This document shows, in pieces, positions 34,801 to 48,000 of a stretch of DNA of 64,000 nt (positions within the stretch are counted from its first letter, which is position 1; each line of letters begins with the position of its first letter). Below the pieces are notes generated by a model. That model made no database searches, was not told the origin of the DNA, and worked only from the letters and a program-made list of their open reading frames with translations. Origin of the DNA: Aphidius gifuensis (lineage: Eukaryota; Arthropoda; Insecta; Hymenoptera; Braconidae); the NCBI RefSeq assembly GCF_014905175.1, contig NC_057792.1, positions 1,488,001 to 1,552,000 of the forward strand. Direction: 5' to 3'. Position numbers and translations under genes: made by a program.

Positions 34801-37800
34801 ACAATGTAATAAAAAAATTCAAAAGCGATTAAAGTTTTATATTTGATTTAGATGAAAATTATTTACATGATAACCAAATTAATAAACAATTAGATAAATA
34901 ATAAATTTAAATAATTTAAAAATTAATAAAAAATATAAAAACAAATTGATTATTCATAATAAAATTATGAAAAATAATATTTTCTACAAGTCAAATGATA
35001 TGTGTATCAGTACATAAAACAACATCAACATTCAAAGCTTTTGAAATGATGTATATGATATTCTCAATGTCAGTCGTCCCCAAGGTGCGTTGAAGCATGT
35101 TTCTGGATGAGACAGTACGCGAACGAAAACATACAATATATACATATGTTAACCACTGACTAATATAGATATTCGAAAGGGTATTTCTACGTGTTATGCA
35201 AATTCAAGTAGTATACACAAGTAGTATAGCACTATATTCGTGGCGACATTCTATATACACATATATCTCTAAGCATAATATAACTAAATCTATGTGTATA
35301 TCAATGACACATATACGATTGCATTTTGTGACTATAGTTACTAGTAAATTTATACGATAAATGAGATGGTGTATGTACCATTTCAAAGTGCATGTTTATG
35401 TTATATGACTATATGTGAAAATTCTGTATCGGCTTGATGGGTACAACGCATAATACTCTATGTCGTTTGATGAAAATTCACTTGGGGATGAGAAGATACA
35501 CGTAATGTAAATAGATGCCATAAACAGGTGACGCATTTGGTAAAGACAGAAATGCAACTCAAAAAAAAATAAGATAAATAAAATAGTATTGAAAAAGCCA
35601 CTCTTTTATTTACTTATTTATTTATTTATTTTTTTTTTTTGAATGATCGGTGTATTCGCTTCGATAAATCGACTGCTTCAAATACAACTTTTTCTATGTC
35701 CTTTCGTCTTTTCGCCTCAAGCAACATTCATCCTTGAAGATCAATTTGACTATCTTTAGACTGAACATACGCACACTTGAATAAATAAATTTTAAATTAT
35801 TTAAAAAATAGATATCTATTTTGCTTTGTTAAATTTTTAATTTGAAATTTGTTTTTTTATATTTTTTCATTTTTGCGTTTTAAAAATATATCTGAGGTGG
35901 TTGTGTTTTTTATTTTTTAAATTTATTGTTATTATTGTTTTTAAGATTCTTTTGGTTCATTTTTTGATTTATTTTTTTGATGGTTTTTCTTGGTTTTTTT
36001 TTTCAGATTCATGGAGGATCTTCTTGAAAAAGTTTTGAAGTGAAAACATCCAATTAGGATGCAAAGAACGGAGTTACAAATTCCCGTATGGGTAAGAATC
36101 TACTTTCTATATATATTTTTTTTTATTTTTTATATTTTATCTTCTTTTATGAAATAAAGAAAGTCGTTTTTTTTATTTTATTTTCTTTTGTTAAGCTTCT
36201 TTTATTTTTGCGTTATTTTTTGCAAAGTTTTTATTCGATCCCCGAGAGTAGCTTCACCAGGAATAGAACTCGAATCAGTACCATCGGGAGTTGAAGAACT
36301 ATTGCAATGTCAGTAGTGTAAGCAAACCTAAGATCTTTTTTTTTTTTTTCTTCATTCTTTATACTAAGAAAAAAATCACAAAGAAGAATAATTTTTTCAC
36401 AATGTAGTTTACGACTATTTGATTGATATTTTGAATCTCATTGTTGGCTTTTGTTGGTCACTTTGCATGTGAAATTTACCTCAAGATAAATTCAACAATA
36501 TAATCAATTTATATCACGTCACCAATTGAAAATTTTTCCAACAAAAAAAAGTTCTATTTAGTTGATAAATTTAACAGGTAATGAAGCACCCGGTCCAACT
36601 TTAAATCACTCTGTCAAATTAAATAAATTTATAGACTTCAAAGTCGTTCAATAATTTACATACGAGTTAACCAACAAAGCCAACAATAAAATTTACAAAA
36701 AAATAAATAATAATCATCTATTAACAATAATTAAAAAATACCTAAACTAAATTTAAATTAAATAAAAATGTTTTTAAAATTTTAAAAGTAAAGCATAATT
36801 TTATGGTGTATCAATAAATTGATAATTCTTTGATCAATACTGTCAATCAGTTGGAAGAATGTCTAGATTATTGATAATTTATGTGGATAAATAGACATGC
36901 TATGACGCGAGTGAATGCAATTGTCGATCATCCATGGAGTGAATTCATGTTTGTTGATTTGGGGTGGTATTTGTTTGAGGAAAGAGGAAGAGACGAGTGA
37001 TGATATGTTGCCTGGAGGCAACGAGGCACATGACACTGTCCACGATCATCTAATTCAATGTTTTAAATATCTATAGTCAACAGTAGTTGTATGCGATAGG
37101 TAGATAAATTATTATTTTTTTTTATTCTTGTTTCTCATTCATTGTTTTTTTTTTAATATTGTAAATTTGAATTGAAGGTAATAATAGTCGATAATGTTCA
37201 ACTGTAGTATTCAATAGATTTGTTTAAAATCATTGGGCTGACCCAAAAGGCTTATATCACGTCATACACAGTCAATTCGACATTCATTGTGAGGTTAGAC
37301 ATGGACATACTATTGGCACATTTAAAATCATCAATAAACCATCAAATTCAAATCAATAATAATCATTTTTTAATATCATTATTTATCTACTAAAATTGTA
37401 GTATTGAAAGCTTTTTTTTTTTTATTAGTTACTTTTTGTTTTAGTCTATTTAAAAAATACTTACAAATAAAATTCTTTTAAATTGAAATATGAAGAATGA
37501 AAGGATTTTAATAAAGCGTAAGAATTTTCGATGAGAATAAAAGTGTTTGAGAACAAAAAAAAAAATAAATATATATATTGTCTTTGTTGAGAAATAAAAA
37601 GAGAGCTTTTTTGCGATCAATGATAATTTTTTTTTTTTACTTTTTATTTGTACACCCAGATGTGTTCAAGTTTTTTTGTATTATTTATTTCTTTTTTGTT
37701 GTGTTATTTGGTGTGGAAACTAGATGTCGTAATGAGACACAAAAAAGTTTGCAAGATGAAAAATTCAAAGACCATTTAGAGTGATAATTTTTCATTATTA

Positions 37801-38820
37801 TTAAATTTATTTTATTTAAAAGTTTTATTTAATTGCATTTGTAAAATTAGATTATAAATATTGTATAATATTTTTTTTAAATATTGTATTTCAATTGTGT
37901 TTTTTTTTTTTTTTTAAATTTGAATAAAACTTGAATGTTTGTAGCAAGTATTGACAATGGATAAGTGTCTGTTTTGGTGGTTTGTCTCGAGTGGTACTGA
38001 CCAAAAGGGACAAGACCATTCTCAACTTGATTAACCCCCTTCAACAATAGGGTGTATTTCCGTACAACAAGGGTACCTCATTTTGTTCCCCTTGACAAAC
38101 CGCTTGGCTACAAATGCTTTGTATAATTTCAGCATGAGCTACACACTGGCCTCTTGTGTTGGCTTGTCCATTCTCATCTCTCTTATCCACTTGTTAATTC
38201 TCTTTCTTTTCTTACTTCAATCAACAATTTCTAACAAGTGAAAAGTAAAGGTTGAATTTGAAGATTTTAACTTATTTCTTGATAATAAAATAAGATAATG
38301 GATGACAATATTGTCGATGCTTGTTGTGGTCTTGAAATTTAAACTCCTAAGGGCCTCTTCAAGTTACATTCAATGTCTGCAAGCTCTACTGAAAATGAGT
38401 TACTTTTGTCCATGACAGTTTTGTCCATTTCATCAACAATTTTACAACCATCAGTAATTTCAATCTTCTGTGTGGTTTTGTATCTCAACTGTAAACTTTA
38501 TCGATATACACTGTTGTCGTTGACCCTCTAATTCAATTTCATTCAACTATTTTTTTTTTTTTAACTCTATCTCTTCTCAGTCTCTTTTTTTATCTATCAA
38601 CTTTTTTAAAAAGACCACAGATTAAATCGACATGAAAAAAAAAATAAATTTAAAGATAAGTGACTCCTCAAATATCCAACAAATTTCTTGAACATAAATA
38701 TTTTTTATTTACAAAAAAAATTATATAACATTGTATACAAGTTAGAATTTTTATTTATTTTTTTTTTCTTCTTTTATTTCATTGATAATATTATTTTTGT
38801 GCTTATCATTTAGGATTATT
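31850..38820. other. gene-poor region
   Basis: No coding gene is supported. Complex islands lie at 32340-32660, 32860-33200, 33660-34100, 34970-35560, 36000-36320, 36540-36660, 36860-37090, 37920-38560 and others, among poly-A/T tracts. Open frames here are Phe/Lys/Ile-rich translations of T or A runs. A tRNA B-box-like string on the minus strand near 36260 has no matching A box. Confidence 0.45.
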
Positions 38821-38829
38821 TTATATTGT

Positions 38830-38838
38830 TATATAAAG
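38830..38838 (+). promoter_or_regulatory. TATA box of the candidate microprotein gene
   Basis: TATATAAAG lies 76 bases before the chosen ATG (38906), which would place transcription start near 38858. That makes the ATG at 38906 the first usable start and excludes one at 38858. Confidence 0.45.
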
Positions 38839-38905
38839 CTTGAAATTTAATAGATTGATGTTGATATTTGTGCAAAATCAATATGACAAGTATTTGAATT
38901 TTCAA

Positions 38906-39136
38906 ATGGAGATAAATCACAGTAAATTACCTTTTCATGCTCATTCTGATAAAATAATGCTAATCATTGTTATTTGTTTACTCGTCTTAGTTTGTTTATA
39001 TGATCGATTCAATGTTACTTCAAGTTCTTGGTTGTTAGTATATAGTTTCGAAATACCTCAAGTTAAATCTCATTTTGATATTAATGCTTTTCCTAAAATG
39101 GTAACCGATAGTTTACGATATAATATTAAACTTTGA
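38906..39136 (+). CDS. candidate 76-residue single-pass membrane protein
   Basis: The protein begins MEINHSKLPFHAHSDK. One strong hydrophobic helix follows (IMLIIVICLLVLVCLY, about 17-32), then DRFNVTSSSW with an N-glycosylation-type NVT at 36-38, and a ~40-residue C-terminal part ending RYNIKL. Amino-acid composition is balanced, unlike the Phe/Lys-rich chance frames nearby, and a TATA box is well placed. A type II orientation would put the NVT site in the lumen. No family is recognised and no introns are needed. It could still be a chance frame or a leftover exon. Confidence 0.4.
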   Translation: MEINHSKLPFHAHSDKIMLIIVICLLVLVCLYDRFNVTSSSWLLVYSFEIPQVKSHFDINAFPKMVTDSLRYNIKL

Positions 39137-42100
39137 CCGTTTACATATCAGCTTTCATAACAAAAATAATTCAAGAATATTATACATAAATTTACATTTG
39201 CATTACTCAATTTTAGATCAGATAAATAAGTTTTAAACCCATTGACTCAAGCGTAAAGATCTGTATTATTTTTTTATCATAAAGACATTAGAAAATATCA
39301 AAATAAAATTTAAAAAAGGACAAGGTAGACACAATGAAGATTAAAAAATTATAATTTACATTATTAATAATAAAAAACAAAAGCAAATAAAAATTACCAA
39401 TAAAAAGAAAACATAATTGTTTTAGTTACAATCTCATAAACTTTTTTTTTATTTTTACAGTTTAGCAGTCACAAAACCCCAAAGCTATTAACTTCTTACT
39501 GGTTACATTAAAAATAATTTTAATTGTCTATAATCTCCAACGCCTTTGGCTTCTTATTGGTAACTTGAAAATCATAATAATTTTTTGTATTTAAAGCATC
39601 ACAAGGTAGAATTTTTTTTTTTAATATTTAAAAAGTAAGTAAACTTACAGTATGCAAATCAGTTTACATGAGTAGGGTTGTTTCATTTTTTATTTATATA
39701 TTTTTTTTTATTCAACAAAAACAGTTTCTAACGTAAAGAACTGAACAGCCAGGTTGGCATGCAGAAATTCAATTTCCCGTCTGTACCAAACGGATGTCAA
39801 CGTTACGTTGAAATTGTACAGGAGAAACTACTGTTAGCCAATATTTCTCATACTCTTTTTTTACTATTGTCAATGTATACCACCCCACAAAATAAAAATA
39901 ATATAAATAACAATACAAAATATATAAAATAAATAAAATATTTTGAATTCACGAGCGAGAAAATCGACGCCAAACAATACTATAACACGAACAGGTAAAG
40001 AAACTTTGAAGCGTGATTTTGTGGTTGCATCAAAGGAAATTGGGAAAAACGATGTGTTTTGTTCACTACAATAAATAACATATATATATTCGTCTACAAT
40101 AAAGCTTTAAAAGCAAAAAAAAAAAAATATTGTTACAATTTTTATTTTTAAATATTATTTTATTTGTCCTTCACTGATGGAAAATGTCACAAACATATGT
40201 TTTACAAAAAAAACTTGATACTTTTTTTATATTTATTTTTTTGTTTACAAATAAAAATGTAAAACTTGATATTTAAATGGATATTCATTGGAAATTTAAC
40301 AGTGCAGAATATGCAATTACTGAGTAATAAAACAGCTCGTATTTTACAAATTATTACAATAATTATAATTTAAAATAATAACACTGATAATAACAATAAT
40401 CGATACAATAAAAGCTCTCTTGACCTGATCCTCATCACTGTATCGATGCTTGTTTTTATTCAATGATAATTATATTTTTCTCTTATTCGCTCTTGTTTAA
40501 AATCCAATGAAAATACAAATGAAAAAATCAACTGAAGCATAACAAACAATAAACGAGCTTGATAAATATTTTCATAATTATATTTCAATTTATATATACA
40601 GTTTGCAGTTTGTATATAAAACATCATTTAAGCTCAATTTTCAAATATCAACAGTTATATATTTTATTCTCTGTCAATGTTGAATGAAAAGTTAAAAAAT
40701 AAAATAAATAAAACAGATAAAATAGCAGAGATAAAATACAAGATTAAATGAAAGAAAAAAATAAAATTTATTTCTCATAAATACTAGATTAAATTTATGA
40801 TACATTATTATGTTTAATTTTGCCAATATTTTCAACTCACTGACATGACGATTAAGAGAGAGAATCATTGTCAATTCTATCGTCCAAAATATAATATAAA
40901 AAAAAGAGCATTATGAAGTAGCAGAAATGTTGATATAAAGAATAAAATAATAATAGAATGAGTGGGCAAGGATGGGTTGAAGAAGATAGAGAAAGCCGTT
41001 TAGAGATTTTTTTTTTTTTTTCAACCCCCTTTCCATGGAAAAGTCTCAAGCTATATTTTTCTTACGCCTCAATGCTTACCGTGAGAGATCGCCATCCTTC
41101 TTTTCCACTTCTATCCATTTCTGGAAAATCCTTTTCAAGAGTAAAAATATAAAAATACATATATATTTTTTTCTCTCGGCATTGTGATAACAAATGAAAA
41201 TAATAAAAAATAAAAAAAATTCACAACAGAAGAATAAAAATAATAACATACTTACAATTGCCAGTACCTATATTATTTTTTATTTTTTATTTTTTTAAGT
41301 ACAGCTTTATGTAATTCGGAATAATAATAATATATACATACATGTATAAAATATATAAAACTTCAATTTTTTTATTGTATAAAATTTTTGTTGAATATAA
41401 TAGTGCGCAGACGTTGCTTGTCTAATGTTTTTTGTACATTTTTGTTATATATTTTCGTGAGGATATACTGTTTCCTGTACAGCTTACTCTTTTTACCAAA
41501 ACTTTCAATGCTTGTCTTCTTCTTTTACTTTACAGCATGACTGTAAGATCAGGCTGAAGTACTACCAGAAAAAAAACATATATATATTTATTTTTTCTAT
41601 TACATTTTTGTTGTTACAATAATACTTTTCGTCATTATCATTATTTGTCTTGTTTTTTTTTCCTCTACAAAAGATGTTTAAAATAATATTTTTTCTTCAG
41701 CTGTTGTTATAAAAATAAAAGAAAAAAAATTAAGAAGTACTGAGAAATTGAAATGATAAAAATTATTATGAAAAAAGACTTGAGAAAAATTTATCAATTT
41801 CAGAAAATTCTTCGAGAAAAAAAATTAAGTATATTGAATAAATTGTTTTGAATTTTCTGGGAAATAAAAATATATATCAAAAATATTATTTCTTCAAAGG
41901 ATAATAATGAATAATAATAAAAAATAAAATATAAAAATTTAATTTAATAAAATTCAAATTTTATTTATTTTTTTATTTTATATACTTTAAAAATTGTTTC
42001 TTTTTTTTATTTTATCGATATCACATTCTTTATATTTTTAATTTAACAATTTTGAAATATACATACCATTCAAAGATATCACAAGGTTAAACCAAAAACT

Positions 42101-44815
42101 CATATACCGTACTCAAATGTCTTTGAGGAATTTAATTCTAAAACTCACCTAGCAAATATGCGAGTACGCGTTACTCGATATATATTTTTTTTTTCTCCTT
42201 CAAATTCTAATACCAATTCCTCCAGTCTTTTTTATCGATTTACTTTTTTTACTTGCTCTTTTGCCATTCTATTCAACATTCCAAGCGTGAAAAGCACGGA
42301 CTCCAGCTGTCAAGTGAAAAACTCAGATTATCAATTGAATAAAACTGAATTAAAAAAAATAAAATAAAACTAATAAATCATATTTAAATTAAAATAATAT
42401 ATACTTCAAAAAAAAAATGGTGCAAAAATGTGTCAAATAATTTTATTTTTATATAGTTTTTAATTAAAAAGAAATACAGGTGCAAGTTGAAAAGTATAGA
42501 AAAGTAATACTTGGTATATTGTATTAAAGAAAAGAAGATTTTCCAAAGGACCAAGTAGTATTGCAAAGCTATTTTATTGCTTCAATGTACAGCACACCAC
42601 AACGTGACCGTACAGATTCTACTCACTATATTCTTTATACTATTTTATTTCTCTTTCTATTACCGTACATATACATATAATGTGTATTGGTTGTATATTT
42701 GTTTTTATTTTATTTTTAGTACGTTATACCAAGCGTACAACGACTAATGGACGTCTCCTTTTCCATCCCGCGGGCCTCTGCAATCTTGTTGTTCGACCGG
42801 CTGTAATCTAATACCCCACACAGTATAGTTATCCTCTTTCATACCAATACAAATATATATATATAGGATCTAACGAAAATTCAACACAGCACAAGGTCTC
42901 TTTGGGTTTCCTGTACTCCAAAGCCAAAACTCTCTACCTCTTTTTACTTGCCATTACTTGAACCCGATTTGTTTTGTAACCACTTCTCTCTGTACCTTTT
43001 CTACATCGATCTGTCTCACTGTCTACATTATATTTCTCTCTCCCTCTCTCACACTCATTTGCGATTGTAAATCTTGAAATATTCAATTCGCACAACAAAT
43101 ACAATCTCATTAAAGTTGGTATGGTCCATCATTGGTAATTTAATACTTACCCATGAGACTTTGTTTTGAGACAAAATAAATCATAATATAAAAAATTTAT
43201 TGACTTGTTGCAATATCAGCAAATTGTTTGGCTCTTGTTAAATGTCAATTATCAATTAATTAATTAATTGTAAAGTTCTTTTATACAGTACACACAGAAA
43301 TTCTCTTCTGGACAGCAAAAGAAAAATATCACTAGTTTAATTTATTAACAAAAAAAAAGATAATATAATAATTTACTAATTAAAATGAAATTAACAACAT
43401 TAAATAACAAAATTCAGAAATGTATAAAAGTAAACAATAGGAGAATAAACTATGAGTACATTAAGTTTAGTAAAAATAATAAAAAATGTACGGATCAACG
43501 AAAAAACAAGCAGAACAAGTAGTATAAACCAGTATTTAGCCAGACATTTTCAATTTTACTTGATTTTAATTTTCATACTACAATTAATTGCAATGTTATG
43601 CTTGTTTATAATGGACTAAATTTGTTTTAAACTAAATTTCATCAAAATTCTATTACTTTTTATTTAATTTTATTATTTATTTATTTTTTTTACAAAATTC
43701 GCTTAAATGCATTTTAAAAAATAATAACACGATAAAAGTTTGATAAAATTTTACTGGCTCATTTGTAAAATTTTAAAAAGGTGAGATGGTTATTTCAGTG
43801 ACCACCAGTATGATCAATAAAATTTTGAATAATAAATTGTGTACAGAGAGATTGTCCAGTAAGTTTTAAAAAAAAAAGATAAAAAAAAGTTCTTTTTAGA
43901 TTTTTTTTGAATTGAATTTTTTTATTCAATAAACTTTTCAATATAGTAATAATTTTTTCAAGTTTTTAAAACTCTTTGAAACGTAACTCTTTTTATATTT
44001 TATTTTTCCATTCATTTTGGTTTTTTTAATATAAAAAAAAAAAAAATGATGAATGTGTGTTGGGTCATAATAACGACAAATAAACCGAAAAATTTATTGC
44101 TCAATTTGCATGAAGAAGGAGGTTTCAATATTCCAGGGTGGTTGTGAACCGTTGTTCTTTTTTTTATATTTATTTTTTTTAACCAACGTTTAGGTAGGGG
44201 TTAAAAGAAAGCATCCATAAGGCGCAAACTTGTATGCCGAAACATGGTTCCTATGTATATATGTATCATAAACATAACTTCCCCAGTAGTATGCCGGTGG
44301 TTTTTAGGTTGAAGAGAAAAAAAAAGAGAGAGAGAGAAAGTGGCAAGGGTCTTACATAATGCAAGGATATGTTGGTTGGACCGCATAAAAAATCCAGCTT
44401 ATGGCACCCAAGGCACGTGAAACATGCCTCTGGACCAAGAGTCATCCTCCTTTTTTTCAACCCCAAATGTGTCTGAAGAGCTTGAAAGGAATGAAGGGAT
44501 GAGGGGCTTTGGCACTAAAGAAAGTGGAAAGGAAAATTAATGCCAGTATAACTTGGCCACTGTTGAGTTATTAACATGATGTATGGATCTTGTAAAAATC
44601 AAATTTTTGTTTTTTTTTTATTCATACTATACAATTTAATGGTAATTTAAAATTATAAATAATTTTTTTTCCTTCCGATGATTACTTTATTATTAATTGA
44701 AATTTAATCATAATTTTTTTTTCGTATTATTTTAAGCTAACCATGTTGAATTGTGTGAGAGAAATAGATAGAATTTGTGTATTACATTATCTTTTTTTTT
44801 TAAAAAAAAAAAGAT
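39137..44815. other. gene-poor region
   Basis: No supported gene. Complex islands lie at 39720-40080, 40850-41150, 41400-41560, 42060-42340, 42550-43140 and 44090-44580, with simple T- or A-rich sequence between. Candidate frames at 42158-42367 and 40958-41152 contain poly-Phe from T runs and were not accepted. Confidence 0.45.
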
Positions 44816-44821
44816 GTTACC

Positions 44822-45062
44822 AGTGTTTGAGGCCAATATTTCCTGGAGTAGACCAAGTGCGTAGTTCACATGGTCTATCCTAGATTATATTTTCCCCAAA
44901 GACCCCAAGACTGAAAATGATAAATCACTATATTCATCCATTAGTCCACATTTTTCGAAATATGTAGCTACTAACTTTCATTACACTAGATTTCATTGAG
45001 AGTTGAACCCGAGATCACAAGCACTGTAGTCAGGGCTCTTACCGAGTTAACCATCTGCTAAC
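44822..45062 (-). mobile_element. tRNA-derived SINE-like element
   Basis: On the minus strand the head has an A box (TGGTTAACTCGG, 45042-45053) and a B box (GGTTCAACTCT, 44999-45009), 32 bases apart as in a tRNA promoter. The surrounding TAAGAGCCCTGACTACAG resembles a D-stem and anticodon region. A unique tail of ~175 bases follows (44822-44998), ending in T/A homopolymers. The acceptor stem does not pair well, so it is not a functional tRNA. No clear target-site duplication was found, so the ends are approximate. Confidence 0.5.
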
Positions 45063-45069
45063 TCGATAA

Positions 45070-48000
45070 ACTATGAGAAATAACCAAACTTTATATCTGA
45101 TAGGAAAAAAAAAATTGTCATTGCATTAACTAAAAAACAAAGCATGTATTAAAATATATTTCAATTATTTAAAAAAATTTTTTTTCAGTTATAAGTAATT
45201 ATCAATAGAAAAAATAAATTATTTTTGTTATAAATTGATTTTTAAAATCAATATTTCCGGTATTTTCAAACAAAGAATAAAATAATAATTTAAATTAAAT
45301 ATTATTTTTTTTTTATCAGACAAATAAATCAAACATATTATTTTTTTTTAATTGAATTTTTAAAAAAATTTTCATAAGCAGATAAAGATTCAGGAAAAAA
45401 AAAACAATTAATGGTATTTTTATCAGCAAAATCAATTGTTAATTTCATCTGGTGTAAATAAAATTAAACGACAAAATTCATAATGCATTTCAGGTATTTT
45501 TGTTTAAATTTTTGTTAATATTTTTTTACGATATTAAAAAATAATAATAAAAAAAGTCAAGGATACTTTTAAAATACAGTATCAGTTTGTCAATTTAAAA
45601 AAAAGAAAATAATAAATAAATAAAAAAAAAATAATCAATAAACATTTATTGTCTGCTTGTGACAGCCCTACAGTAGTTTAACAAAAAAAAAAAAGAAATT
45701 TATTTTTTTTAATAAAAAATTATAAATATTAAAAAAAAAGAAAATTATGTCATGAACGTGAACTGTAACCTCGAAACATTTGCATTTATAACACAAACAT
45801 TCTATACAGTCTGTCGAGTGACACCAAAAACCATATTCGCTTTGCATAGTTTTCACATTGTACAGTTGCAAGCCGGCGAATTTTCACTGACACCTAAAGC
45901 AAAATTTGTTTCTCACATTATATATATTATCCTCTCTATCTTTTCACAGTACATACATATACCAAAAAGTTGCATAGGAGTCACTTGTTTTCACATTCAT
46001 ATTGCTCCTAAAATTTTACCTCAAAACATAACGTATACAAAATACCTAACTTTCCTGTATTTTATACTCCTTTTATTTTAACCCAAACACTTGACATGAT
46101 AATATTTTAATAAATGAATAATTACATTACTAAAACTGTTATTAAAATTTTTAAAAACATTAAAAATTAATAATTCAATTACTTTATTTTTTATAATAAA
46201 TTTAAAAAACAAATTAATAATAAGGTAATTAAATTATGTTGAGAAGAAAAAAATTAATAAAAAATTAAATGAATTATCCAAAGTCTTTTCATGGCATATC
46301 GAAATTAATTGCTACTAATTAGCGTTCCCATTTTATTTTTATATATTCACATTCAAACAAAAAAAATATATAAAAAAAAATAAATTGCATTAAAAAAAAA
46401 ATTGTCATTCGTGAAGAATATATTAAAATAAAAAAAAAAAATAAAAATTACAATGTTATATAAAAAATTCGATGGAATACTGGTAGAAATAAAATTTAAA
46501 AAAAAAAAATATATATAACCTAATTGTATAATCGGAAAAAGGTACGTAATTTAAATGTAAAAATAATTGTTCCCATTGGATTTTATAGTCTCGTTAAATG
46601 TTATAACGAGATAGTACGAAGTGTAGATGAAAGTGATTAACAACCCAAACTAAAATTTCATCGAGTCGATATAATAATAAATTAACAAAGAAAATATATG
46701 TACAAAATAATGAATAAATAAATAAATAATTGGATTAATTAATTTAACAATTATTGAATTGAAAAATATTATTTCGAGGAATTATATATGAAAAATTAAA
46801 ATATATTGTTTTATAAATTAATAGTGATGATATATTCAAATTGGCTTGTTCATAGCTTAACATGTTGTATAGTAAAGTCATAATTACCTTGGTGCCATTG
46901 CGACGTGTTATAGTGACTTGATAATGAATTAATTTATCCTTGAAATATAATACAAGCCTAACTATGACAGTCAAGGAAATTGTTGGCATTGTTAAATACA
47001 ACCTGCGAATCATAACCGATGCAAAACAAAAAAATAATATTCTTTATTTTATTTTAAGGAAAATTAAGAGGTAGTGTACTTGTAAATAATCAAGAATATA
47101 TATCTCTTTTCTTCTCTGTCTGAGAAATAAAAAAAAGAATATAAAAATAATGAAGAAAGAAACGAGTTTTGTTCGTGAAAAAAAAAAAAGGAAAAATCAA
47201 AAAGTAAACGCCAAGTTGGTTTGTCCGATACTTCCAATACATTAAACCAAGAATTTGTGACTACGACACACTCTACTATCGTCTGTAATGCTTGAAGAAA
47301 AGTATACGTATTCTAGATTAGCAAAATTGCATTTTACAGTTCTACGGGCATTCTTGGGGTACATAAATTTGCAAGAGTTTCGCACCCAACCGAGCAAACG
47401 TTTTTCTCTATTTTATTTTCACTCTTCGCTTTTTTTCTTTTCTTTTTTTTTTTCTCCATCCTATCACACCTACCTTCTCTTGTTTGATTTTTTTTTTTTC
47501 ACGTAATATTTAACGACAAAATCGACATCTTTATGATCATTTTTTTTACATTGAATTTTTTTATTTTTTTAAATTCATTGTTATTTTTTATAAGACTGAT
47601 TGCGTGACTTTGAATAATTTTTTATTTTAAAATATTTTATTTATAATTAAATATATAAATAAATTTAATTTAATTGTTGAATAAAAAATTGAATAAATAA
47701 ATATGTAAATATTATTTTTATATGTAGCTGTTAATATTTATTTTTTTAACCAGTTATAAAAGGTTCATGATAATATCAAACAAAGTTGAGTAATCATATC
47801 TTTTTATTTTTTTTTTTTCTACTCCTTAAATTTATTTAGCCACACTGTTGGCAATTGGTGAATATGCCCCGGGCAATCTCAAAGTTTAACTGGTACACTT
47901 TCAATTGAGTCTGGTTACATCACTTATATACACGAACCGTCATTTTTTTAGTACCGAAAAAAGGTAAATAGAATAAAACTAGCCACATCAGTCAGACGTG

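Noticed and set aside
36235..36315. tRNA-like string with a B-box resemblance (GATTCGAGTTC on the minus strand)
   Set aside because: No A box at the right distance and no cloverleaf could be drawn.
32669..37784. Numerous Phe/Ile/Leu-rich frames
   Set aside because: They are translations of T runs with no domain, codon balance or splice context.
45752..46081. 109-residue plus-strand frame
   Set aside because: No recognisable domain, hydrophobic T-rich end, no promoter; it looks incidental.
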